This document shows, in pieces, positions 1 through 5,158 of a stretch of 5,158 bases of DNA. The notes beneath the pieces were generated by a model. It had not been told where the DNA came from, ran no database searches, and saw nothing but the letters and a program-made list of their open reading frames with translations. How positions within the stretch are numbered: the first letter of the stretch is position 1; each line of letters starts with the position of its first letter. The stretch is from Gammaproteobacteria bacterium (lineage in GTDB: Bacteria > Pseudomonadota > Gammaproteobacteria > Steroidobacterales > GCA-2729495): assembly GCA_023150055.1 (NCBI GenBank), contig JAKLLP010000160.1, forward strand, positions 1-5,158, written 5' to 3'. A program made the position numbers and the translations under genes.

Positions 1-1040
1 AAGGGCTCCCTGATCGCAAAAAAGATACTCAGCGCCGAGCCATAGGGTGTCGACTTCACCGCCTCGGCCTGCAGCGGCGGCAGCGCAGGCTCGATGCCGA
101 GCCCACGCAGTGCGGGCAGCGGCACCGTGCAGATGATCCGCTCGGCGCGCAGCACCGCCCCGTCGGCGAGCAGCACTTCGGCGTGGTCATCGAGGGTGCG
201 CAACCCGGCGACCGCGGCACGGGTGCGAACCTCGCGTTTCAGCAGGGCGGCCATGCCCTCCGGCACACGGCTGGTGCCCTGGTCGAAAACCTGCAGCCCG
301 TCGAGGGAGCCCATTTCCTGCATGAAACGCATCGAGCGCAGCATGAACAGCGCCGACATGGACCCAATGCTGTCGGCCGGCACGGTGGTGGCGGCAAAAC
401 GCAGCGCCTCCTCGCTCGCGCCGCGCTGGCGCAGGTACTGGTCGAGCGGCAGATCGAGCGCCGCGGCCTCCGGGTCGAGCCAGCTCTCGAGGCCGGGTAA
501 CGGACTCGGCATGGGCAGGTAGGTCATCGCGACGTCGAATGGCCCTCCCGGCCCGAAGCGCTTGCGCTCGGCCGGGCTGAAGCGGTTCGCGGAGGAATCC
601 TGCCAGGCGGCGAGTGAATACAACTGGTCGCCCTCGTACAGGGCAAAACTCCGATCGGCGTGGTACTTCAGCCAGCGGCTCAGCCCGATGCCGCCGAGAC
701 GCGCGATCATCGCGTGCATGCGGGCATACCCGGGCCCGATCTCGGCACCACCCGCCTCCGGCTTGCCCGGCACGTTATCGAGCGACCAGACGCGACCTCC
801 TACGCGATCGTTGCCCTCCACGACGAGCACATCGGCGCCTTCGTCCTGGAGGATCACGGCGGCCTGCAGTCCCGACAATCCGGCCCCTATGACAACGACG
901 TCGGCATCGAGTCGCGCCGCGCGGGCAGCGCGCAGCACGGTGGGTGCGAGTGCGAGCCCCGAGGCCCCGGCCCCGAGCAGCTGCAGCGTCCTGCGCCGCG
1001 TGATGTTCCCGGTTTCCGCTCTTGCCTGTTTCGGTTTCAC
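1..1040 (-). CDS. Flavin-dependent amine oxidase with Tat-type signal, partial (C-terminus outside window)
   Basis: Reading the minus strand from a GTG at 1040 gives 346 uninterrupted codons to the window edge. A GGAG at 1051-1048 sits 7 nt before this GTG, and the first in-frame stop upstream is at 1098-1100, which supports the start. Residues 14-19 (TRRRTL) followed by a hydrophobic stretch (LQLLGAGASGLALAP) look like a twin-arginine export signal, so a folded, FAD-loaded periplasmic enzyme is likely. Residues 48-83 form the dinucleotide-binding unit: DVVVIGAGLSG (G52, G54, G57), the ribose-binding acid E75, then DRVGGR (78-83). GGAEIGPGY (97-105) fits the next FAD-contacting segment. Residues about 250-342 match the second half of the family: a QGTSRVPEGMAALL helix, a strand, then ICTVPLPAL and TPYGSALSIFF. 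Known members are usually about 450-500 residues and oxidise amines or amino acids to imines, giving H2O2 or passing electrons to another acceptor. Roughly 100-150 residues, including the C-terminal FAD contacts, are missing here. The substrate is unknown. The gene follows a small membrane-protein gene after a 57-nt gap, probably in the same transcript. Confidence 0.88.
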   Translation of the reverse strand, partial: MKPKQARAETGNITRRRTLQLLGAGASGLALAPTVLRAARAARLDADVVVIGAGLSGLQAAVILQDEGADVLVVEGNDRVGGRVWSLDNVPGKPEAGGAEIGPGYARMHAMIARLGGIGLSRWLKYHADRSFALYEGDQLYSLAAWQDSSANRFSPAERKRFGPGGPFDVAMTYLPMPSPLPGLESWLDPEAAALDLPLDQYLRQRGASEEALRFAATTVPADSIGSMSALFMLRSMRFMQEMGSLDGLQVFDQGTSRVPEGMAALLKREVRTRAAVAGLRTLDDHAEVLLADGAVLRAERIICTVPLPALRGLGIEPALPPLQAEAVKSTPYGSALSIFFAIREP

Positions 1041-1047
1041 CGCGTCA

Positions 1048-1051
1048 CTCC
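1048..1051 (-). promoter_or_regulatory. Shine-Dalgarno fixing the GTG start of the amine oxidase
   Basis: The minus strand reads GGAG, then 7 nt (TGACGCG), then GTG at 1040-1038. No ATG lies in frame between the preceding in-frame stop (1098-1100) and this GTG, so the GTG is the best-supported start. Confidence 0.6.
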
Positions 1052-1077
1052 GCTGATGCCCCTTCTCTGGTCGCAGG

Positions 1078-1093
1078 CGCCCGTGCGCGGGCG
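1078..1093 (-). other. GC-only hairpin in the gap between the membrane protein and amine oxidase genes
   Basis: CGCCCG (1078-1083) and CGGGCG (1088-1093) are perfect inverted arms around a 4-nt loop. The hairpin begins 4 nt after the membrane-protein stop on the minus strand. No T-run follows, so it does not look like an intrinsic terminator. In an mRNA it could be a processing or stability element between two cotranscribed genes. It could also be a chance product of high GC. Confidence 0.4.
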
Positions 1094-1097
1094 TCCT

Positions 1098-1736
1098 TCA
1101 GTCCGGTTTGGCCGTGCCCAGCCAGGCCACGAGCAGTACGAGCAGCACGTTGCAGACCGCCACGGCCCGCAGACGGCCGAGCAGCAGGCGGTCTTCATCA
1201 CCCGCCGCCCCGCTGGCGAGCGACTGCCGCAGGCGTTGCTCGATGCTGCGGGCCGGAATGGTCATCAGCAGGATCAGTCCGTAGATCGCGAACTTCGCCG
1301 CCAGCCAGTCGGCCTCCAGCATGTGCGTCATGCGGAAAAACAGCACCGTGGTGCCGTCCCACACCTGCCCGAGACCGAGAACCAGTCGCAACCCGACGTC
1401 CATCGGACCGAGGACGCGCCGGACACCGGGACGGTGTGCCAAGCCATCGGCCGCCAACGACACGATGAGCAGCAGCGCAGGCAGGAGCCACGGCACATAT
1501 TGCCAAGCCGAGTCCGGGACCCGGTAGGCCTCCAGCGTGTCGGCCAGCGTAAAGCCGACAGGCAAGAGCAGGATCAGTGACACGTTGGCGATGGCGGCAG
1601 CGGCAAGCACCGGGCTTGCGCTCACCCGGTCGGCCGAAACCCCGAGATGCGCCGCCCAGCCACGGACGACCTCCGCGCCGAGCAGGCTGGCATAGAGCAG
1701 AAGATGAAGGTAAAGGCTCGCGGTATAGACAGACAT
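1098..1736 (-). CDS. Polytopic inner-membrane protein of unknown function
   Basis: This is an open frame of about 212 codons ending in TGA at 1100-1098. The ATG at 1736 is chosen, but a GTG two codons upstream (1742) is equally possible, and neither has a clear Shine-Dalgarno. Counting from the GTG, hydrophobic segments lie near residues 6-24, 44-68, 82-98, 116-136, 147-163 and 192-208, so about five or six membrane helices are expected. There is no cleavable signal. A basic, polar stretch (AHRPGVRRV, about 102-110) and a charged loop (ARSIEQRLRQ ... GDEDR, about 164-185) separate helices. Conserved-looking points are the YLHLLLY segment with H13 in the first helix, FFRMTH with H140, and WLAAKFAIY. 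Histidines near helix ends followed by a Lys-aromatic helix recall small CopD-like or DUF2269-like membrane proteins, some of which may bind metal or haem. That resemblance is weak and from memory. Its position between an outer-membrane receptor and a periplasmic flavoenzyme suggests a partner role, such as accepting electrons or moving product. I do not recognise a defined family. Confidence 0.72.
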   Translation of the reverse strand: MSVYTASLYLHLLLYASLLGAEVVRGWAAHLGVSADRVSASPVLAAAAIANVSLILLLPVGFTLADTLEAYRVPDSAWQYVPWLLPALLLIVSLAADGLAHRPGVRRVLGPMDVGLRLVLGLGQVWDGTTVLFFRMTHMLEADWLAAKFAIYGLILLMTIPARSIEQRLRQSLASGAAGDEDRLLLGRLRAVAVCNVLLVLLVAWLGTAKPD

Positions 1737-1742
1737 CGGCAC

Positions 1743-1904
1743 ACGGCGGCATCAGGGGAACGGTGCACCGGATCGCCGCTTCGCCGGCGGCGACCCGCCA
1801 CCGGGCTGCGGCGGCCGTTGAAGCGGGCACCGTCCCGACTCCATGGACGACCCGGGGGTCAACCCCGCCCCTGCCTGTCAGTCACGGCCACCTTCCCTAT
1901 CGGT
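1743..1904. other. Intergenic region with inverted repeats but no clear terminator or promoter
   Basis: About 160 bp lie between the receptor stop and the membrane-protein start. A perfect 10-bp palindrome, CGGTGCACCG, is at 1761-1770. A perfect 7-bp hairpin follows (TCGCCGC at 1773-1779, GCGGCGA at 1787-1793, 7-nt loop). ACGGTGC at 1760-1766 is repeated in inverted orientation at 1827-1833. GGGG (1855-1858) and CCCC (1863-1866) form a further short arm pair. None is followed by a T-run in the direction of transcription, so I see no intrinsic terminator after the receptor gene. I also find no convincing -35/-10 pair for the next gene. Read-through from receptor to membrane protein is therefore plausible. 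Confidence 0.45.
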
Positions 1905-4496
1905 TCAGTCCGGGGCACCGAAGTTATACGCAACCCTGAGCCCGTACTGGCGCTCGTCCGGCAGGATCGGCGTCAGGTTCGACGGCAGCACGAAGGTGCT
2001 CGGCAGCCCGAATGGCGAGAAACTGCCACCAAACACGGTGATGCCCTGGTTATAGGTGTTCTGGAAGGCCGACCTGATCGTATCGTCATCGAACACGTTG
2101 TCCACGTAGGCGCTGATTTCCCATTGCTCGTTGGTGACGCCGGCGCGCAGGTCGACGGTGGTGTAGGAGTCGAAGCTCGTGGTGTTGAAGGCGGAGATGT
2201 ACCGGTCGTCCTGGTATTCGCCGGAGGCCTCCACGAACCAGTCCGTTGCGCCGACCAGGGGCCGCGTGTAGTTCACCGCAGCGACCGCCGCATGCTCCGG
2301 CGCGAATTCGAGCTGGTTGCCGGACAGGTCCAGCTCGCAGAAGTCGTCGTCGTTACCCGGGCCCGGGCTACCCGGGTCGTCCACGATGACGCAGTTGCCG
2401 GCATCTGCAATCGGCGAAGGCCCCTTGCTGAGCTGCGTGAAATCCTCGTACTCGGTGTCGAGCCAGGTGTAAGAAGCGGTCAGCGTCAGGTGGTCCGTCA
2501 CGCGCCAGGCGAAGTCCAGCTCCACGCCCCACACCTCCGCGCTGGAGGCGTTCACCGGAGCTGCGAACAACAGTCCGGTATTGGGATCCTGCTTCTGCGA
2601 AGAGACCAGCTTGTCGCTGAAGTCCTGGAAGAACGCCGCGAAGTTCGCGGTCAGGCTTCTGTCCAGCCAGGCGGTCTTGCCGCCGATCTCGTAGACATCG
2701 ACTTCCTCGGAGTCGAACCGGCTTGCCGCGACGTCGTAGCCGGTGAGCGCGCCGACGATGGAAATCCCTTTCGGCTTCGTGCCCTTTGCCCACGAGAGGT
2801 AGTACATCATGTCCTCGGTGGCATCCCACTGCAGCGTGATCTTCGGCGCGAAGAACTCATCATCGACGGTATCGCTCAGGCTGCCGAAGGCCGGGGCGAT
2901 GACCGCAGGAAAGCTGAAGCAGTTGCCTGCCACGTTGCGCGTATCGACCGCACGCGGCTGCGAGCACAGCGGTCCTGCTCCATCCGGGTCCGCGCGGTCG
3001 GGACCGGTCACCTCGACGCTCTCGTCGGAGTACCGGCCCTCGCCGATGATCCGCCAGCCGTCGAGGAACTCCCAATCGACAAGGGCGTAGACCGACCAGT
3101 GATCGGTATCGCGGTCCCAGGGGTCCTCGAAGCGGTTGCCGCCGGAACCGGTGGTGTAGGAAGCAATGGTGGGGGCACAGCTCAGACCAGGCAGGAACGG
3201 CGGCGCCGCGTTCTGAATGCAGTTGACACTGCCATCAGTGAAATCGGTGTCTTCCTGCCAGAGCAGCGCGCCGACGGTCCAGTCGACGATGTTGTCGCCG
3301 TTGGACTGCAGCCGCAGTTCCTGGCTGAAGAGGGTCGTCTCGTCGTCCGCCCAGAACTCGGCCCCGACGGTCCGCGCCGGGTCCGAGATACTGCCTTCGC
3401 GGCGGGCATCCTCGAAGCTGAACACATCAGAATCGGCGAAATGCGTCAGGGAGACGAGCGTGATCGACCCGAAGTCGTACTGGAGATTGAGTGTGTTGCG
3501 CCAGATCTCGCGGGTCACGCCGGGGTAATCGCTGCCCGTGCGGGGATCTTCCGAGAGCGTCACCACCTGGCCGTCACCGCCCGGCAAGGTGCCGCGGACG
3601 GAAAGGATCTGCGTGAAATTCGGATTGATCGCCGGCAACAGCGGGCCGGGGCCGTCAGGGTCGGTCCGCGCGGAAAGCGGAATATCGGCCGGCGTGGTCG
3701 GCAGGATCGCAAAGTACGGCGCCTGCTCGATGTCGTCATCGAGGTACTCGGAGCGGAACGTGGCGGACAAGCGGTCGTTGGGCTTCCAGACCAGGGTGCC
3801 CGCAACCGCCGAGCCGTCCGTGCCGCCGACCTCCCCGCCGGTGATGGAGTTCTCGTAGAAGCCGTCGCTGTTCCAGGTCGCGACGTTCAGGCCGCCCAGC
3901 ACGGTATCCCCGGCGAGCGGGCCACTCAGGCTGCCACGCAGTTCGAGCTGGCCGTCGCTGCCGATGTCGGTGGCAACGCGCCCGGCAAACTCGTCACCCG
4001 GCTTCTTGGTGATGTAGTTGATGGCTCCGGCAAAGGCCGTGCGGCCGTACAGCGCGTTCTGCGGCCCCTTGACCACTTCGATGCGTTCCATGTCGAACAG
4101 CCGCGGCGTGATGAGAAGCCCGCCACCGTTGGTCTGTATGGCCTGGTTCGCGATATCGATGCCGTCCACGAGCACGGCGACATTCTGCCGACCGCGCGTG
4201 GGCGCGAGGCCGCGGATCGTGATGCGTGTGTCCTGGGCCGAGAACCCCTGGTCGAAGATCACGCTGGCGTTGATTCGGGCGACATCGGCGGCATCGGTGA
4301 TACCGCGTCGCGCAATCGTTTCCGCATTGATGGCGCTTACGGCCACCGGGACCTGCTGCAGGTTCTCCTCGCGCTTGCGGGTGGTGACGATGATCTCCTC
4401 GACCGCTGACCAGGCTTCCGTGGACAGGGCGAGGGCGGCGACACCGGACAGCATAACTCCGAGAAGCCGACCTGCCGGCATGGATTTGCGCTTCAT
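1905..4496 (-). CDS. TonB-dependent outer-membrane receptor
   Basis: A complete gene of 863 codons. It encodes an outer-membrane barrel that imports a large or scarce ligand using energy from TonB-ExbB-ExbD. The ATG at 4496 is chosen because AAGGGGGG lies 5 nt before it and a signal peptide begins there (KRK, hydrophobic core about 11-22, AWSA near 28-31). The open frame extends 35 codons further up, but that part does not resemble a signal peptide. Residues 32-38 (VEEIIVT) serve as the TonB box. The plug spans about 45-165 and includes TIRGLAP (93-99), VLVDGI (108-113), MERIEVVKGP (136-145) and ALYGRTAFAGAINYITKKP (148-166). The rest alternates aromatic-rich strands with long polar loops. 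The C-terminal strand is YGLRVAYNF (851-859), with four extra residues (GAPD) after it instead of the common terminal Phe. There is no N-terminal signalling (STN) domain, so transmembrane signalling to an anti-sigma factor is not expected. Six cysteines fall in three close pairs (426/440, 511/526, 702/720) in predicted loops. The DPDGxGP motif occurs twice (279-285, 503-509). The ligand is unknown: iron chelates are common for the fold, but the downstream flavin oxidase allows an organic, perhaps amine-containing, ligand. Confidence 0.95.
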   Translation of the reverse strand: MKRKSMPAGRLLGVMLSGVAALALSTEAWSAVEEIIVTTRKREENLQQVPVAVSAINAETIARRGITDAADVARINASVIFDQGFSAQDTRITIRGLAPTRGRQNVAVLVDGIDIANQAIQTNGGGLLITPRLFDMERIEVVKGPQNALYGRTAFAGAINYITKKPGDEFAGRVATDIGSDGQLELRGSLSGPLAGDTVLGGLNVATWNSDGFYENSITGGEVGGTDGSAVAGTLVWKPNDRLSATFRSEYLDDDIEQAPYFAILPTTPADIPLSARTDPDGPGPLLPAINPNFTQILSVRGTLPGGDGQVVTLSEDPRTGSDYPGVTREIWRNTLNLQYDFGSITLVSLTHFADSDVFSFEDARREGSISDPARTVGAEFWADDETTLFSQELRLQSNGDNIVDWTVGALLWQEDTDFTDGSVNCIQNAAPPFLPGLSCAPTIASYTTGSGGNRFEDPWDRDTDHWSVYALVDWEFLDGWRIIGEGRYSDESVEVTGPDRADPDGAGPLCSQPRAVDTRNVAGNCFSFPAVIAPAFGSLSDTVDDEFFAPKITLQWDATEDMMYYLSWAKGTKPKGISIVGALTGYDVAASRFDSEEVDVYEIGGKTAWLDRSLTANFAAFFQDFSDKLVSSQKQDPNTGLLFAAPVNASSAEVWGVELDFAWRVTDHLTLTASYTWLDTEYEDFTQLSKGPSPIADAGNCVIVDDPGSPGPGNDDDFCELDLSGNQLEFAPEHAAVAAVNYTRPLVGATDWFVEASGEYQDDRYISAFNTTSFDSYTTVDLRAGVTNEQWEISAYVDNVFDDDTIRSAFQNTYNQGITVFGGSFSPFGLPSTFVLPSNLTPILPDERQYGLRVAYNFGAPD

Positions 4497-4501
4497 GCGA
4501 A

Positions 4502-4509
4502 CCCCCCTT
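4502..4509 (-). promoter_or_regulatory. Strong Shine-Dalgarno of the receptor gene
   Basis: The minus strand reads AAGGGGGG, then TTCGC, then ATG at 4496-4494. The AGGGG core ends 7 nt before the start codon. This decides the start in favour of 4496 over the longer open frame that begins at 4601. Confidence 0.7.
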
Positions 4510-4565
4510 GGTGATGAACCGCCGCGCGAAGGCCGCAGGGAGGACGTGCTGGGCCCCGAGGAGCA

Positions 4566-4577
4566 CAGGGCGCCCTG
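4566..4577. promoter_or_regulatory. Perfect 12-bp palindrome upstream of the receptor gene, possible operator
   Basis: CAGGGCGCCCTG is self-complementary over all 12 bases and lies 70-81 bp before the receptor start codon. A second arm pair adjoins it: GTGCT at 4546-4550 and AGCAC at 4562-4566. The palindrome could bind a dimeric regulator or form leader-RNA structure. It does not look like a Fur box, which is AT-rich. Chance is a real alternative at this GC content. Confidence 0.35.
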
Positions 4578-4610
4578 ACCCTGCATGCCGACTGCGCACA
4601 ACCAGCATCC

Positions 4611-4640
4611 ATACTGCCGGTGTTCAGCTCACCCGGTCAA
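4611..4640 (-). promoter_or_regulatory. Weak sigma-70-like promoter candidate for the receptor gene
   Basis: The minus strand has TTGACC (4640-4635, five of six bases of the -35 consensus), an 18-nt spacer, then CAGTAT (4616-4611, three of six bases of the -10 consensus). Transcription would start near 4604 and give a leader of about 105 nt that includes the 12-bp palindrome. The -10 match is poor, so this is only a candidate. Confidence 0.3.
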
Positions 4641-4656
4641 TCCCCCTGCTCCGAGG

Positions 4657-4677
4657 AAAAATCCCCGGACGCGGGAT
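4657..4677 (-). terminator. Possible intrinsic terminator after the hemerythrin gene
   Basis: On the minus strand ATCCC (4677-4673, starting with the last base of the TGA stop) pairs with GGGAT (4665-4661) around a 7-nt loop. An alternative pairing of CCCG with CGGG gives a tighter 4-nt loop. A T-run follows at 4661-4657. The stem is short, so termination may be partial. The position right at the stop codon is the main support, and it suggests that hemerythrin and receptor are separate transcripts. Confidence 0.4.
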
Positions 4678-5099
4678 CAATGGTCGCCGAGCCTGGCGTG
4701 CAAGCGCGGATCGTGGGTACGGAAGTGGATACTGAACCACTGCTCGAGATCCGCGCCGAGATCCTCGCAGCAGCAGTAACTCTCGTCTTCGGCCGCTTCG
4801 TCCATGATGTCGCGCAACCGGTCGAGCAAGGCCTCGTGATCGGCCTTATGCGCCGCATACTCGTCATAGCGCGCCTCGCGCATGACTTTCTCCTCGAGCG
4901 CGAAATGCGCGGAGATCCGCGCGTAGATCTCGCCGAGAAATTCCCGGGTCAGATCTCCTGAACACCTTGCCCCTATCTTCGAGTACAGGCTGTTGATCAG
5001 CTCGATCAGCTGGCGGTGCTCGTGATCCACGCCGGGCATGCCCGTGGCGAACTGATCCTTCCACACCAGTAGCGGCGGATCTGCTGGTCGCTCAGTCAA
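4677..5099 (-). CDS. Bacteriohemerythrin, single-domain di-iron O2-binding protein
   Basis: A 140-residue soluble protein with the full hemerythrin ligand set. Counting from the TTG start at 5099: VDHEH (D25, ligand H28), HFALE (H65, E69), HKADH (H84, H88) and HFRTHD (H125, D130). LVWKDQFATGMPGVD (11-25) is the typical N-terminal lead-in, including the conserved Trp. These residues bind a di-iron centre in a four-helix bundle that carries O2 reversibly. Roles known for the family include oxygen storage, delivery to oxygenases and oxygen sensing. The TTG is chosen because AGGAGG ends 8 nt before it. A further TTG at 5132 keeps the frame open for 11 more codons, but there the AGGAGG would lie inside the coding sequence, and neither choice offers an ATG. 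Length fits a stand-alone bacteriohemerythrin with no fused domain. The unusual point is a Cys-Cys-Cys run (residues 109-111) just before the last helix. No membrane segment or signal is seen, so the protein is cytoplasmic. Confidence 0.93.
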   Translation of the reverse strand: MTERPADPPLLVWKDQFATGMPGVDHEHRQLIELINSLYSKIGARCSGDLTREFLGEIYARISAHFALEEKVMREARYDEYAAHKADHEALLDRLRDIMDEAAEDESYCCCEDLGADLEQWFSIHFRTHDPRLHARLGDH

Positions 5100-5107
5100 A
5101 GGTGAAT

Positions 5108-5113
5108 CCTCCT
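5108..5113 (-). promoter_or_regulatory. Consensus Shine-Dalgarno pointing to a TTG start
   Basis: The minus strand reads AGGAGG at 5113-5108, an 8-nt spacer, then TTG at 5099-5097. The match to the anti-Shine-Dalgarno is perfect, so the rare TTG at 5099 is better supported than the upstream TTG at 5132. Confidence 0.65.
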
Positions 5114-5158
5114 GATAGAGGCCGGAATCCAACCACCAGATTCTGTCCCGGGCGCAAC

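Noticed and set aside
94..1056. Several + strand open frames opposite the amine oxidase
   Set aside because: Their translations are low-complexity, rich in Arg, Ser, Ala and Pro. The minus strand carries a coherent flavoprotein with FAD-binding motifs across the same bases.
1647..4409. A very long open frame on the + strand (920 codons) opposite the receptor gene
   Set aside because: It is antisense to a receptor with clear signal peptide, plug motifs and barrel. Its translation is rich in Arg, Val and Gly with no recognisable domain, as expected for an antisense frame in GC-rich coding DNA.
4497..4601. N-terminal extension of the receptor by 35 codons
   Set aside because: The extension has no signal-peptide character and spans the likely leader. 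The ATG at 4496 has a strong Shine-Dalgarno and is followed directly by a signal peptide.
4566..4640. Fur box controlling the receptor
   Set aside because: The upstream region is GC-rich and has no GATAATGATAATCATTATC-like pattern, so iron control through Fur cannot be claimed.
4620..4961. + strand open frame of 113 codons over the hemerythrin gene
   Set aside because: It overlaps the well-supported hemerythrin on the other strand and shows no family motif.
5125..5143. Inverted repeat GAATC/GATTC upstream of the hemerythrin
   Set aside because: The arms are only 5 bp with a 9-nt loop and lie at the window edge. I cannot tell it from chance or identify a promoter with it.

Overview
This GC-rich window looks like a piece of a proteobacterial chromosome. 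The style of the TonB-dependent receptor (N-terminal EEIIVTTRKREE, plug motif ALYGRTAFAGAINYITKKP) and the bacteriohemerythrin would fit an aquatic or soil gammaproteobacterium. That placement is an inference from protein style, not a taxonomic result. All four credible genes lie on the minus strand, so transcription runs from high to low coordinates. I see no tRNA, rRNA, CRISPR array, insertion sequence or phage gene.

In order of transcription:
(1) 5099-4677 is a complete single-domain bacteriohemerythrin. It probably starts at a TTG codon behind a perfect AGGAGG, has all the expected di-iron ligands, and carries an unusual Cys-Cys-Cys run. A short hairpin with a T-run follows directly on its stop.
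(2) 4496-1905 is a complete 863-residue TonB-dependent outer-membrane receptor with a signal peptide, TonB box, plug and barrel. Its 180-bp upstream region holds a weak promoter candidate, a perfect 12-bp palindrome and a strong Shine-Dalgarno sequence.
(3) 1736-1098 is a polytopic inner-membrane protein of about 212 residues and unknown function.
(4) 1040-1 is the first 346 residues of a flavin-dependent amine oxidase with an N-terminal twin-arginine (Tat) type signal. Its C-terminus lies beyond the window.

The receptor, membrane protein and oxidase could form one unit, since no intrinsic terminator separates them (gaps of about 160-170 bp and 57 bp). If so, the layout suggests outer-membrane import of a ligand followed by flavin-dependent oxidation in the periplasm, with the membrane protein as a possible electron-transfer or transport partner. 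This is inference from gene order; the substrate cannot be read from the sequence. The hemerythrin is probably a separate unit. The gene families are all known. The parts worth a second look are the receptor-membrane protein-oxidase association, the paired cysteines and repeated Asp-rich motif in the receptor loops, and the triple-Cys hemerythrin.
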